64,000 bases of DNA from Streptomyces sp. CB03234 (GCF_001905885.1 NZ_LIYH01000005.1:636392-700391); one strand, 5' to 3'. Counted from the first letter of the stretch, positions 34,389-43,946 are shown. Notes: generated by a model not told the origin, from the letters alone. Numbers and translations are program-made.

Positions 34389-34838
34389 CTAGCCGAAAAT
34401 TCCCAGGCCGCTGTCCAGTGACCACGTCTGCCATCCCATGCCGAAGAACGCGACGGCCGAGATCAGCGCCATCATCAGGTTCTGTCCCTGCTCGCCCCAG
34501 TCGTGAATCATCAGGATCAGGTAGATCAGGTTGAGGATCAGCCCGGCGATCAGCGCGATCGGGGTCAGGAAGCCGAGGACGAGCCCGAGGCCGAGGGCCA
34601 GCTCCGCATGCGCGACGAGGTGGGCCATCAGGCGCGGGCGGGGCTTCACGACGCGGTCGAAGCCCTGGCGGACGAAACCCCAGCGGTGCTCGGCCGCCAC
34701 CCCCGCCGCCCAGCGGATCCCGCCGCCGGCGAACCAGTCCTTCTTGTCCTTGTGGCGCCAGCTTTCCAGCCACCACAGGCCGAGGCCTATCCGAAGAACC
34801 GCTGTCCACTCGGCTCCGTCGAGCCAGATCGTCTGCAT
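34389..34838 (-). CDS. DoxX-type membrane protein
   Basis: A 149-residue four-helix membrane protein of the DoxX type: WTAVLRIGLGLWWLESW, then LVAHAELALGLGLVLGF, LIAGLILNLIYLILM and ISAVAFFGMGWQTW. DoxX proteins associate with quinone or redox systems. It is divergent from an amidohydrolase; both promoters carry a copy of the same 15-bp palindrome, so a shared regulator is inferred. Confidence 0.85.
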   Translation of the reverse strand: MQTIWLDGAEWTAVLRIGLGLWWLESWRHKDKKDWFAGGGIRWAAGVAAEHRWGFVRQGFDRVVKPRPRLMAHLVAHAELALGLGLVLGFLTPIALIAGLILNLIYLILMIHDWGEQGQNLMMALISAVAFFGMGWQTWSLDSGLGIFG

Positions 34839-34860
34839 CGAGGGCCCTCCCAGAATTGTT

Positions 34861-34875
34861 CTGACGGATCGTCAG
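34861..34875. promoter_or_regulatory. palindromic operator, DoxX side
   Basis: CTGACG-GAT-CGTCAG, a perfect inverted repeat 22 bp upstream of the DoxX start codon. An almost identical site lies at 34960-34974 on the amidohydrolase side. Size and form suit a TetR-type repressor. Confidence 0.6.
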
Positions 34876-34959
34876 TTCAGCGGAACGGCGCTCGGCTGAC
34901 AAGGGGTACCGCCGCCCCGCCCGGCCTTGCCGCTTACGGGGCCTGCCCATAACCTGGAT

Positions 34960-34974
34960 CTGATGGATCGTCAG
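34960..34974. promoter_or_regulatory. palindromic operator, amidohydrolase side
   Basis: CTGATGGATCGTCAG, the same site as at 34861-34875 with one mismatch, located 41 bp before the amidohydrolase start. The pair, 99 bp apart centre to centre, predicts coordinate control of the two divergent genes; no TetR gene lies within the window beside them. Confidence 0.6.
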
Positions 34975-35015
34975 ATCCTTGTCGGGAGACCGGCGAGGGG
35001 CAGGGGGTAAGCGGC

Positions 35016-36257
35016 GTGGCTACCGACGACAGCGGCACCATGGATCTCCCGAGGGTGATCAGCGTGGACGATCACGTGATCGAGCCCGCCCACCTCTTCG
35101 AGACCTGGTTGCCGGGCAAGTACCGCGACCGGGGGCCGAAGCCCTTCACCGCCGGCATCGGGGAGCTGGAGTACATCGGCGGGAAGTACCGGTTCACGAC
35201 CGACCCGGACGGCCAGCTCACGGACTGGTGGCGGTACGAGGGCGAGATCTTCCCGTACAAGCGGATCATCGCCGCCGTTGGCTTCTCCCGCGACGAGATG
35301 ACTCTCGACGGCATCACCCGGGAACAGATGCGCCGTGGCTGCTGGGACCCGAAGGCCCGGCTCGCCGACATGGACATGAACCACGTGGAGGCCTCGCTCT
35401 GCTTCCCCACCTTCCCGCGCTTCTGCGGGCAGACCTTCGCCGAGGCGAAGGACAAGGAGGTGGGCCTCGCCTGCGTCCGGGCGTACAACGACTGGATGGT
35501 GGAGGAGTGGTGCGGTGACAGCGGCGGCCGGCTGATCCCGCTCTGCCTGATCCCGCTGTGGGACATCGACCTGGCGGTGGCGGAGATCCGGCGCAACGCC
35601 GCCCGGGGCGTGCGCGCGGTGACCTTCTCCGAGATCCCGACGTACCTGGGGCTGCCGTCCATCCACTCCGGCTACTGGGACCCCTTCTTCGCGGCATGCG
35701 AGGAGACCGGGACGGTGGTCAACATGCACATCGGTTCGTCGTCGCAGATGCCCGCGGCGTCCCCGGACGCCCCGCCGGCCGTCCAGGCCGCGCTGAGCTT
35801 CAACAACGCGATGGCATCGATGATGGACTTTCTGTTCAGCGGGGTCCTGGTGAAGTTCCCCCGGCTGAAACTCGCCTACAGCGAGGGCCAGATGGGCTGG
35901 ATCCCGTACGCCCTGGAGCGCGCCGACGACGTGTGGGAGGAGCACCGGGCGTGGGGCGGGGTCCGCGACCTGATCCCCGAGCCCCCGTCCACGTACTACT
36001 ACCGGCAGATCTTCTGCTGCTTCTTCCGCGACAAGCACGGCATCGAGGCGATCGAGACGGTCGGCGTCAACAACGCCACCTTCGAGACCGACTACCCCCA
36101 CGTGGACTCGACGTGGCCGCACACGAAGCAGGTGGCGGCGGATCACGTCGCGGGTCTTCCCGACGATGTCGTGTACAAGCTCCTGCGGGGCAACGCGATC
36201 CGGATGCTCGATCTGCCCTTCGACCGGGACCTGTCCGCCGTCCCGGGCAGCCGCTGA
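35016..36257 (+). CDS. amidohydrolase family protein (metal-dependent)
   Basis: A 413-residue TIM-barrel amidohydrolase of the ACMSD-like class. ISVDDHVIEPAHLFETW gives the N-terminal metal motif (D-H rather than HxH), then VNMHIGSSSQMP with a metal His, LKLAYSEGQMGWIPYALERAD, and the catalytic Asp region FETDYPHVDSTWPHTKQ. Such proteins decarboxylate or hydrolyse cyclic/aromatic substrates. GTG start. It is probably inducible together with the DoxX gene through the twin operators. Confidence 0.92.
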   Translation: MATDDSGTMDLPRVISVDDHVIEPAHLFETWLPGKYRDRGPKPFTAGIGELEYIGGKYRFTTDPDGQLTDWWRYEGEIFPYKRIIAAVGFSRDEMTLDGITREQMRRGCWDPKARLADMDMNHVEASLCFPTFPRFCGQTFAEAKDKEVGLACVRAYNDWMVEEWCGDSGGRLIPLCLIPLWDIDLAVAEIRRNAARGVRAVTFSEIPTYLGLPSIHSGYWDPFFAACEETGTVVNMHIGSSSQMPAASPDAPPAVQAALSFNNAMASMMDFLFSGVLVKFPRLKLAYSEGQMGWIPYALERADDVWEEHRAWGGVRDLIPEPPSTYYYRQIFCCFFRDKHGIEAIETVGVNNATFETDYPHVDSTWPHTKQVAADHVAGLPDDVVYKLLRGNAIRMLDLPFDRDLSAVPGSR

Positions 36258-36298
36258 GCGGCAGGACGCGGTCCGGCGGCCGGCTCGCACGCCGACCG

Positions 36299-36358
36299 CC
36301 GGACGTAATGGCCGGACGTAATGGCCGTACGGAAGCGCCGTACGGAAGCGCCGTACGG
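36299..36358. repeat. 13-bp tandem repeats after the amidohydrolase
   Basis: CCGGACGTAATGG occurs twice (36299, 36312), followed by CCGTACGGAAGCG twice (36325, 36338) and a final partial CCGTACGG. The CCGTACGG cores are palindromic, so the array can fold and may serve as a terminator between the converging genes. Confidence 0.75.
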
Positions 36359-36360
36359 TG

Positions 36361-36831
36361 CTAGATCCAGCCCGCCGCCCTGGCCGCGGCAACGGCCGCC
36401 GCCTCCGCGTCCTCGGCCCTGATGTTCAGCTCTTCGTCCCGCCCCAGGGCCCGGCCGCCCGCCGCCTCCGCGGCGGCCAGGGATGCCCGGAGCGCGCTCC
36501 GACAGGCGGCCTCGGCAAGCTCGCCACCGCCGTCGTGCGCCAGCGCCACCTGGGCGGCGACGGTGGCGGTGGCGGCGGCGTTCCGGGCACACCGCGCGTC
36601 GGCCGCGGCGTCGGGAACGCTCCCTGCCAGGGCGTCCACGGCCTGGCCGGCCAGGCGCACCGCGTGGGCGGCCTTCGACTCCGGGCTGTTGGGCACGAGC
36701 TTCGCCTGGCTGTCGTCGACTCGGGCGTGGCGGCACGCCGCCACCGCCCGGTCCACGGCACTCCGTGCGCGGGCACCGTGGCGGGCGCGAAGGGCTGCCT
36801 CGGACTGGGCGGTGCCGTGGGGTGCGGTCAT
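36361..36831 (-). CDS. Ala-rich conserved hypothetical protein
   Basis: A 156-residue, strongly alanine-rich helical protein (AVDRAVAACRHARVDD, SKAAHAVRLAGQAVDALAGSV, ALRASLAAAEAAGGRAL). The ATG at 36831 has an excellent GAGGAGA five nt upstream. No catalytic motif, no signal peptide; helical bundle likely. Function unknown. It is divergent from the FkbM methyltransferase. Confidence 0.8.
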   Translation of the reverse strand: MTAPHGTAQSEAALRARHGARARSAVDRAVAACRHARVDDSQAKLVPNSPESKAAHAVRLAGQAVDALAGSVPDAAADARCARNAAATATVAAQVALAHDGGGELAEAACRSALRASLAAAEAAGGRALGRDEELNIRAEDAEAAAVAAARAAGWI

Positions 36832-36990
36832 GGCCGTCTCCTCGTCTAGCGGTGCGCTCGTCGGCGGCAGGGTGACACGCACCCTTCGAGGAGGCCAGAG
36901 CGATGCCGGAACCAATTGACCGAGGCAACGAGGCGCGGGAGCGGCGCCGAGCGCTACGGTTCCGGGTGACGCCCACAGAGAGGCAAGCGG

Positions 36991-37914
36991 ATGATCACCC
37001 CCGTGTCAGAGGCCCTGGTGACCCTCGGACGCCGGTACGTACGTGATGCTCCGGTCTCCGCGGGCAAGACCCTGCTCGCCCGCCGGGTCCTCAACCCCCA
37101 CCTGCGGGAACACCCCCGCCGGCGCGTCACCGAGACCGGGTTCGGCGCCCTGGTCGCCGTCGACACCCAGGACCTCATCCAGCGGTACCTCTACCTGTTC
37201 GGGGTCTGGGAGCCGTACATGACCGGCTGGCTCCGGAGGCGACTACGCCCCGGGGACACGTACATCGACGTCGGCGCCAACATCGGCTACTACAGCCTCC
37301 TCGCCGCGCGGCTGGTCGGGGACGAGGGCCGGGTCGTCGCCATCGAGGCGTCGCCGGTGTTCCACCAGCACCTCCTCCGGAACGTCGCACTCAACGACTA
37401 CGGCAACATCCGCGCGGTCAACGGCGCCGTCTCGGACACCCGGGAGACCCTGACGTTCGTGTTGGCCAGCTCCGCCAACATGGGCGCGAACAGCATCGTT
37501 CCGTATGAGGGGCCGGCCGAGTCGGCCTTCGAGACCGAGGCGCGACCGCTGCCGGATCTCCTCACGGCGGAGGAGATCGCCGGGGCCCGCGTGATCAAGA
37601 TCGATGTGGAGGGCGCCGAGGGAAGCGTCGTGCGCGGGATGGCTCCGCTGCTCTCCCGGCTCCGGCCGGACGCGGAGATCACCGTGGAGGTCACCCCGGA
37701 GCGGATGGCGCGGCTCGGAGACTCCGCCGACGAACTCCTGGAGGCGATGGGGGCGTACGGCTTCCATCCGTACCGGCTCGTCAACGACTACACGCCGGAG
37801 AGCTACGTGGCGGCGCTTCGCGGGGCCGCCCGCGTTCCGGAACGACTCGACGGGCCCCTCACGGGCGAGAGCGATCTGGTCTTCTCCAGGGTGGACGCCG
37901 ACACGCTCCCCTGA
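36991..37914 (+). CDS. FkbM family methyltransferase
   Basis: A 307-residue SAM-dependent O-methyltransferase of the FkbM type, which modifies polyketide hydroxyls or sugars. SAM motif I YIDVGANIGYYSLLAARLVG (about 91-110), motif II VVAIEASPVFH and the later KIDVEGAEGSVVRGM characteristic of FkbM. ATG with GAGAGG 7 nt upstream. It converges 42 bp from a glycosyltransferase; together they could decorate a surface glycan or metabolite. Confidence 0.93.
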   Translation: MITPVSEALVTLGRRYVRDAPVSAGKTLLARRVLNPHLREHPRRRVTETGFGALVAVDTQDLIQRYLYLFGVWEPYMTGWLRRRLRPGDTYIDVGANIGYYSLLAARLVGDEGRVVAIEASPVFHQHLLRNVALNDYGNIRAVNGAVSDTRETLTFVLASSANMGANSIVPYEGPAESAFETEARPLPDLLTAEEIAGARVIKIDVEGAEGSVVRGMAPLLSRLRPDAEITVEVTPERMARLGDSADELLEAMGAYGFHPYRLVNDYTPESYVAALRGAARVPERLDGPLTGESDLVFSRVDADTLP

Positions 37915-37956
37915 GGCGAGGCGGCCGAGGGCGCTGTGCGCGAGGGCGTACGAGGT

Positions 37957-38736
37957 TCAGGTCAGCCGTCGGCCCTCGGCCGGGTAGCGCCACTGAAGGT
38001 CCGCGAGGGAGCGTGCCCGCGCCTCCACGACAGCCATCCGGGCATCCCGCTCCGCGGCCTCCGTGTGGGACGGCTGACTCGTCGCCTGTCCGGGCCACTT
38101 GCGGTAGAGCAGGCCCACCTCCGGCGAGAACCAGCCGCGGCTCGTCGCGTTGAGGGCCAGGAGCAGTCCGGTGTCCTCCGAGGCGGGGAGAGCCATCCAG
38201 CCGCCGACGGCGAGGAGCAGGTCCCGGCGGACGAGGAGCGTGGCCGGGTGGACCTGGGCACGGAAGTTGTTCGCCTTCCAGTACGCCAGGACCTCGCCGC
38301 GCTCGATCGCGCCGGGCTCCGGGTCGCCGGGGAAGCCGGCGGTCGAGCCGTCCGGCAGCAGGTCGAGCACGCGGGAGGTCGCCCAGCCGATGGACGCGTC
38401 CGCTTCGAGCGCGGCCAGATCGCGGCCGAGCACCCCGGGGGCCAGCTGGTCGTCGGCGTCCAGGACCTTGATGTGGTCACCGTCCGCGTGGGCCAGCGCC
38501 ATCATGCGCGCGACGCCGGGGCCGCCCGGCCGGCCCTGCCGGAAGGTCACCCGCTCATCGTCGGGGACGTGCGGGGCGACCCGGTCGGTCTTGCCGTCCT
38601 CCTGGATCACCCAGTGCCACTCCCAGCCGTCCGGGAGCTCCTGCTCGCAGATCGACTTGTACGCGTCCGGCAGGAACCGGGCCGACGGGGCGTGGACGGC
38701 GGTGACGATGACGATGCGCCGGGTCACGGCACTCAC
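37957..38736 (-). CDS. GT-A family 2 glycosyltransferase
   Basis: About 259 residues. IVIVTAVHAPSARFLPDAYKSI opens a GT2 fold; the catalytic DXD is KVLDADDQLAPG, and the acceptor-side ED motif LPASEDTGLLLALN is present. Family 2 enzymes transfer sugars from NDP-donors. GTG at 38736 overlaps the upstream GntR gene stop (GTGA); alternative starts at 38739 and 38727. Operon with the GntR regulator. Confidence 0.88.
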   Translation of the reverse strand: MSAVTRRIVIVTAVHAPSARFLPDAYKSICEQELPDGWEWHWVIQEDGKTDRVAPHVPDDERVTFRQGRPGGPGVARMMALAHADGDHIKVLDADDQLAPGVLGRDLAALEADASIGWATSRVLDLLPDGSTAGFPGDPEPGAIERGEVLAYWKANNFRAQVHPATLLVRRDLLLAVGGWMALPASEDTGLLLALNATSRGWFSPEVGLLYRKWPGQATSQPSHTEAAERDARMAVVEARARSLADLQWRYPAEGRRLT

Positions 38737-39521
38737 CACCTTTCCAGAGGAGTGGTGAAGAGCAGTTCCGTGCGGTCGCCGGGCAGCGTCACGTCGGAGA
38801 TCTCCACGGCACGGTCGTCGGTGTCGTAGGAGGTCTTGCGGAGGACGATGACTGACGTCCCCGGTGGGAGCTCCAGTTCCTCGGCCTCTTCGGGCGTCGG
38901 CGGGCGGGCGGTGATCCGCTCCTCGATGCGGTCGAGCTCGATACCGAGCGTCAGCAGCTGATTCTGCGTGCCGCCGGGCCAGGGCTCCTTGGTCTCGTCC
39001 AGCAGGTCCGGGTTGACGGCGACCATGTCGCGCACGAGGTAGGAGCTCACGAGTGCGAAGGGCGCGGTCTCCGCCGCGTACCGCGTCCGGTAGATCCGCT
39101 CGACCAGGGCCGTGCCCTCGGGAACACCGAAGGCCTCGGCCAGGGACGTGTCCGCCTTGGCCTCGCCGTAGGAGGCGTGGAAGACGAGGTCGTTCACCTG
39201 GAGGCCGGTGTCGTGCTCGGTGGCGCCGGTCTGCAGCCGCTCCTGCTCGGGCTCGCGGGCGCGGCGCTTCTCCCACTGGTGGCGCGTGTTGGTGCGCAGT
39301 ACGCGGGTCCGGGGCCGGCGGACGAAGTTGCCGCGGCCGTGTTGCTTTTCGATCAGCCCTTCGTCCTGCAGGAGGCGGAGCGCTTCGCGCACCGTCGGGA
39401 CGCTCTTCCTGTGCCGCTCGGCAAGCGCGGACTCGGCCGGAAGCCGGTCGCCCGGGTGCAGGCGGCCGGCGCGGATGGCATCTCGCAGCTCATCGGCGAT
39501 CTTCTCGTACGCCTTTGCCAT
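38733..39521 (-). CDS. GntR/HutC-type transcriptional regulator with UTRA domain
   Basis: A 262-residue regulator. N-terminal winged helix with LHPGDRLPAESALAERHRKSVPTVREALRLLQDEGLIEKQHGRGNFV, then a UTRA ligand-binding domain (LVERIYRTRYAAETAPFALVSSYL, ...ERITARPPTPEEAEELELPPG). ATG at 39521 chosen for GGTGAG 6 nt upstream; a GTG at 39530 is possible. Likely binds the palindrome at 39567-39580 and controls itself and the glycosyltransferase. Confidence 0.92.
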   Translation of the reverse strand: MAKAYEKIADELRDAIRAGRLHPGDRLPAESALAERHRKSVPTVREALRLLQDEGLIEKQHGRGNFVRRPRTRVLRTNTRHQWEKRRAREPEQERLQTGATEHDTGLQVNDLVFHASYGEAKADTSLAEAFGVPEGTALVERIYRTRYAAETAPFALVSSYLVRDMVAVNPDLLDETKEPWPGGTQNQLLTLGIELDRIEERITARPPTPEEAEELELPPGTSVIVLRKTSYDTDDRAVEISDVTLPGDRTELLFTTPLERW

Positions 39522-39566
39522 GGTGCTCACCGTTCCGATCGAGGGCCATTGCCAGCATATGACTCC

Positions 39567-39580
39567 TCAAGAGGTCTTGA
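39567..39580. promoter_or_regulatory. palindromic operator upstream of the GntR/UTRA gene
   Basis: TCAAGA-GG-TCTTGA, perfect 6-bp arms, 46 bp before the regulator's start codon. It fits an autoregulatory site of a GntR-family protein. Confidence 0.55.
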
Positions 39581-39616
39581 CGACCGGAGGTGGGCCTGCC
39601 CACAGGACAGAAAAGT

Positions 39617-39656
39617 GCCCGACCGCTGGCGACGGGGGATGCACCAGCGGTCGGGC
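39617..39656 (-). terminator. strong rho-independent terminator of the WD40 gene
   Basis: GCCCGACCGCTGG (39617-39629) and CCAGCGGTCGGGC (39644-39656) form a perfect 13-bp stem with a 14-nt loop. On the minus strand the stem is followed by ACTTTTCTG, a T-tract, so it ends the leftward transcript of the nSTAND-WD40 gene whose stop is 86 bp upstream. Confidence 0.85.
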
Positions 39657-39742
39657 TGTGGGCAAGACTAACAAGGCTGCTTGTGCGGCGGGAGCCGAAT
39701 GCTCAGCTGTAACCGCCTGTGACCGGGATCACGCGGGCTCCG

Positions 39743-42700
39743 TCACTGATCGCACGGAGGCTCGTACGAGAGGCGGGGCAGGTACTCGTGCCACTTTTCC
39801 GGCGTCAGAACGCCCCGGGTGGTCGAGCAGATGCGGCTGATGGCCTCGTCGACATCCAGATTCCACAGCCGGACGGTATCGGTCCCGCTCGACACTCCGA
39901 GCATGTGGCTCCGGGGGCTGAACGACAGGAAGTTGCCTGTCTTGGCGTTGGGGCTCATCGATTGGCCGATCGGAGCGGCCTTGGACGGGACGGTGACGTT
40001 CCAGAGCCGGACCGTGTTGTCGTTGCCACCGCTCGCCAGGGTGCTGCCGTCCGGGCTGAACGTCAGCGACACGACCGCTTCGGTGTGGCCGGTGAGGGGA
40101 GAGCGCAGCCGGGTCGCCTCACGGGAGTCGGTGACGTTCCAGAGCCGGACCGTGTTGTCGTCGCTGCCGCTGGCCAATGTACGGCCGTCCGGACTGTAGG
40201 CGAGCGCGTTGATGGGGCCGAGGTGCCCCGTGAGCGGCGCGCCGAGCCGGGAGGCGTGACGCGGGTCGGCCACGTTCCACAGCCGGACGGTGTCGTCCGC
40301 GCTGCCGCTGGCCAGAGTGCGGCTGTCCGGGCTGAAGACGAGGGCGTTGACGTAGCCCTTGTGGCCGGTGAGCGGCGCGTGGAGGGGACGGAGGCGGGAC
40401 GGATCGCTGACGTTCCACAGCTGTATGGTGCGGTCGTCATGGGCGGTCGCCAGCGTGCGGCCGTCCGGGCTGAACGCCAGCGCGCCGGGGCCGGCGAACC
40501 GCGTCCGCAGCGCGACGGGCGGCCCATGAGGGGCAGGCCGGGCCGGGTCGGTGACGTCCCACAGTTGCACTGCGCGGCTTCCCGTCAGCACCGCGAGTGT
40601 GCGGCCGTCGGGGGAGACCGCCAGCGAACGGACGTCGCCCTCCCCGGGCATGAACGGTTTGCCCAGCGCGACGGGCCGCTTGGGGCTCTCCACGTTCCAC
40701 AGCCGGACCCTTCCGTCACGCGCGGCCGTGGCGAGCACCCGCCCGTCAGGGCGGAACGCTCCGATACGGCCGATCATGTCCGACGTCGGTATCGACCACA
40801 GGCGGACCTTGTTGTCGCCGTTGCCGGTGGCGAGGGTCCGGCCGTCCGGGCTGAAGCCCACCGCGTACATCTCGCCGCTGCCTCCTGCCAGCGGCTCGCC
40901 GACCTGCGACGGGTATGCCGGGTCGCTGACGTTCCACAAGGTCGCCGTGCTGTCCGCACTGCCGGCGGCGAGCATGGATCCGTCGGGGCTGAAGGCCACG
41001 GACCATACGCGACCGGTGTGGCCGGTGAGCGGCGCGCCGAGCGGTACCGCGTGACGTGGGTCGGCCACGTTCCACAGCCGGATGGTGTCGTCCGCGCTGC
41101 CGCTGGCGAGAGTGCGGCCGTCGGGGCTGAAGGCGACGGAGTGCACCGTGCCCGCGTGGCCGGTCAGCACCGTGTCGACGGGTGCCGGACGGCGCGGAGC
41201 GGCCATGCTCCACAGCCTGATCGTGTCGTCGTCGCCACCGGCTGCCAGCGTCCGCCCGTCGGGGCTGAACGCCAGGGAGCGCACGGCTTCGGCGTGGCCG
41301 GTCAAGGCGCCGAGCGCCGTGGGACGGCGCGGGTCGGCCACGTTCCACAGCCCGACGGTGCGGTCCTCACTGGCGGAGGCCAGGGTGTGCCCGTCCGGGC
41401 TGAAGGCGAGCAGGTAGATCGTGCCGTCGTGGCCGGTCAAGGGCGTACCGAGCGGCTTGGGCCGGCTGGGATCCCGTACGTCCCACAGCCGGACCGTGCC
41501 GTCGTCCGAAGCGCTGGCGAGGGTGCGGCCGTCCGGGCTGAACACCGCGCTGCTCACCCAACTCGTGTGGCCCGTCAGCGGCTTGCCCAGTGGTGCCGGG
41601 CGGGACGGATCCGCCACGTCCCACAGCCGGACGGTCCGGTCGTAGCCGGCGGTGGCCAGGACCCGCCCGTTCGGGCTGAACGAGGTGAGGTAGACGGCGC
41701 CGGTGTGGCCGAGGAGCGGCGTGGCCAGCGGCGAGTTCACAATCGAGATCAGCCGATTGCTCGTGCCTTCGTCGTCCGGCCGCAAGCGGTGGGCCACCAG
41801 GTCCAGTTGGGCGGACAACGAGGGGTCCGTGTACTGGACGCGATCGGCCTCGGCGACCACCTGCTCGAAGACGGCATCGTCCCGCTGCTGCCACGCGACC
41901 ACCGCCGAACCGACAGCCAGCATCGCCAGGACGACCAGAGCCGCCACCGCACCACGGCTGAGCCAGACCGTGCGCCTGCGCAGCCTGACCGAAGCAGCCA
42001 GGAATTCCACCGCGCTCCGGGTCAGCGAGGCGTCACCGGCGCATTTCGCCCATGTGCGGGCCTGCTCCAGACGAGAACCCCGGTAGAGCAGCGACGTGTC
42101 GCGGTTCGCGCCCTCCCAGGCCCTGCCGTCCTCCTCCAGCCGCTGGCGGAGCAGGTTCCCGTTCCTGTCCTCGTCGATCCAGTCCCGCAGGCGTGGCCAG
42201 GCGTGGAGCAGCGCTTCATGGGTGATCTCCACGGTCTCGGCGTCGAGCGTCACCAATCGGGCGTGCACCAGCGCTTCGAGCGATTCCTCCGTCTTGCCGG
42301 GGTCCGTCGACTCCTCCGCCAGTTGGCGCCGCGTCCCCCGCCTACGGGTGGCCTGGGTGTCCTCGCCCAGCCGGACGAGCCTGAGCAGGAGCAGCCTCGC
42401 GGCCGTGCGTGCCGCCGGGTCGAGGCTCGACCAGGCCCGCTCGGCGGTCGCCGCCACCGCTCCCTGGATTCCGCCCGCCGCGCGGTAGCCGGCCAGTGTC
42501 AGCCTTCCCGCCTTCCGCCGCTGCCAGGTGGCGAGCAGGGCGTGGGAGAGGAGCGGCAGCGCGCCCGCGCCGTGCCCCCCGCGGGGGCCGTCGGCGCTCA
42601 CTTCCCGGACGATCAGCTCCGCCAGCCCCGGTTCGAGTTCCATACCCACGGCTTTGGCCGGGCCGGTCACCGCTTCGCGCAGCTCCGTGGTGGTCAGCGG

Positions 42701-43717
42701 CCCGAGCACCATGTGCCGGTGCTGCAGCGCGTCGGCCAGTTCGGGGTACGAGAGGCATTGCTCGTAGAAGTCGGCGCGTATGCCGAGGACTACGAGCACG
42801 GGGGCCGGCTCATCCGAGTCGGCGGGCGTGCACGCGGCGTGGAGGAGCTGGATGAACGTGCGCCTGTCCGCCCCGTCGGAGCAGAGGGTGAACGCCTCCT
42901 CGAACTGGTCCACGATGACGACGGGACGTGCGGGGGCGGACGTCCGGCGTCGCGCCCATGCGGTGAAGGCCTCCCTCGCGGCGTGCTCGAATCGCGGCGT
43001 ACCGGGCTCCTCCGCGGCGACGACGGGTGCGAGCTCAGGGATCCGGTGGGTCAGCTCTGCGACAGGATGGCTTCCCGGTACGAGCTGGAGCACCTCCCTC
43101 GCGCCGTTGCGCAAGGTGGGCACCAAACCGGCATTCAGCAGGGAGGACTTCCCCGCCCCCGAGGCGCCCACGAGCATGACCAGGCCACCGGTCCTCTCCG
43201 CCGCGCGGAGCTGAGCGACGAGGGCGTCCGTGCTCCGCTCCCGGCCGAAGAACCACCGGGCGTCCTGCTGACGGTACGGAGCCAGCCCCCGGTAAGGGCA
43301 CACACCACCGGGGACGGCCGGGGCTTCGCCCGGGGGCCGTTCCTCCTGTTCCGCGGGTGCCTCGGGGCGTTCGCCGACCGGGTCGGCAACCGCCCGCTCC
43401 CACAGGCGCTGCCACTGGGCCAGGTCGTACAGGCCGGGGGAGACGGGCTGGGGCCGCGAGCGCCGCGCTTCGGGTATCAGGATGTGCAGCACTACTGCGA
43501 GGGCGGCGAACTGGGCGGGCACGTTCCTGGCCCGCCGCCAGTCGCTGATCCGCTGGGCGGACACCCGCACAGGCCGGCCACGTTCGTCGACCCGCTGAAG
43601 CCGGACGACGGCCTCGGCCACGCGCTTGAGGGGAGGGTTACCGGCCTCCTTGTACAGCAGCGCAAGACGTTCCGCGAAGGCTGTGCGTGCCCCTGAGTCG
43701 GAACTCAAGGTCTCCAC
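39743..43717 (-). CDS. nSTAND NTPase with 14 WD40 repeats
   Basis: A 1324-residue signalling NTPase. Residues 1-75 form a helix-turn-helix-like start (RVSAQRISDWRRARNVP). An nSTAND1 domain follows with Walker A LVGASGAGKSS (Lys190) and Walker B VVIVDQFEEAFTL. A membrane helix lies near 600 (AVAALVVLAMLAVGSAVVAW), then 14 WD40 repeats (LTGHTxxVxxVAFSPDGRTLASxSxDxTVRLWNV), enough for two seven-bladed propellers. Full family length. GTG at 43717, with a TTG nine bases on as an alternative better spaced from GGAG. STAND proteins oligomerise on ligand binding; a surveillance role next to a defence island is possible but the family is common in Streptomyces chromosomes. Confidence 0.93.
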   Translation of the reverse strand: METLSSDSGARTAFAERLALLYKEAGNPPLKRVAEAVVRLQRVDERGRPVRVSAQRISDWRRARNVPAQFAALAVVLHILIPEARRSRPQPVSPGLYDLAQWQRLWERAVADPVGERPEAPAEQEERPPGEAPAVPGGVCPYRGLAPYRQQDARWFFGRERSTDALVAQLRAAERTGGLVMLVGASGAGKSSLLNAGLVPTLRNGAREVLQLVPGSHPVAELTHRIPELAPVVAAEEPGTPRFEHAAREAFTAWARRRTSAPARPVVIVDQFEEAFTLCSDGADRRTFIQLLHAACTPADSDEPAPVLVVLGIRADFYEQCLSYPELADALQHRHMVLGPLTTTELREAVTGPAKAVGMELEPGLAELIVREVSADGPRGGHGAGALPLLSHALLATWQRRKAGRLTLAGYRAAGGIQGAVAATAERAWSSLDPAARTAARLLLLRLVRLGEDTQATRRRGTRRQLAEESTDPGKTEESLEALVHARLVTLDAETVEITHEALLHAWPRLRDWIDEDRNGNLLRQRLEEDGRAWEGANRDTSLLYRGSRLEQARTWAKCAGDASLTRSAVEFLAASVRLRRRTVWLSRGAVAALVVLAMLAVGSAVVAWQQRDDAVFEQVVAEADRVQYTDPSLSAQLDLVAHRLRPDDEGTSNRLISIVNSPLATPLLGHTGAVYLTSFSPNGRVLATAGYDRTVRLWDVADPSRPAPLGKPLTGHTSWVSSAVFSPDGRTLASASDDGTVRLWDVRDPSRPKPLGTPLTGHDGTIYLLAFSPDGHTLASASEDRTVGLWNVADPRRPTALGALTGHAEAVRSLAFSPDGRTLAAGGDDDTIRLWSMAAPRRPAPVDTVLTGHAGTVHSVAFSPDGRTLASGSADDTIRLWNVADPRHAVPLGAPLTGHTGRVWSVAFSPDGSMLAAGSADSTATLWNVSDPAYPSQVGEPLAGGSGEMYAVGFSPDGRTLATGNGDNKVRLWSIPTSDMIGRIGAFRPDGRVLATAARDGRVRLWNVESPKRPVALGKPFMPGEGDVRSLAVSPDGRTLAVLTGSRAVQLWDVTDPARPAPHGPPVALRTRFAGPGALAFSPDGRTLATAHDDRTIQLWNVSDPSRLRPLHAPLTGHKGYVNALVFSPDSRTLASGSADDTVRLWNVADPRHASRLGAPLTGHLGPINALAYSPDGRTLASGSDDNTVRLWNVTDSREATRLRSPLTGHTEAVVSLTFSPDGSTLASGGNDNTVRLWNVTVPSKAAPIGQSMSPNAKTGNFLSFSPRSHMLGVSSGTDTVRLWNLDVDEAISRICSTTRGVLTPEKWHEYLPRLSYEPPCDQ

Positions 43718-43946
43718 TCCTTACTTCCCCCGCACCTGGACATCCGGACCGGAAAACACACCCTATATGGCTGACCTGCGGTTAAGTCGCCGACTCGATG
43801 CCGGAGCCTCCTCGGTGGGGGCCACGGCTGGCAGGATCTCGACCAGTAGCGCACCTACCCGGGCATCGCCCGGACAGCCCGTACCAGACCACGGGTCAGG
43901 CCCTTACGCGATCCGCCGCTACGGCACGGATCGACGCCGCCCGTAT

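Noticed and set aside
37957..39276. Longer version of the glycosyltransferase frame reaching into the GntR gene
   Set aside because: The first 180 residues are antisense-frame noise within the GntR gene; the real start overlaps the GntR stop as GTGA.
39719..43696. A 1325-codon plus-strand frame
   Set aside because: It is the antisense of the nSTAND-WD40 gene; its apparent repeats (VGHVPQPDGVV) merely mirror the WD40 repeats.
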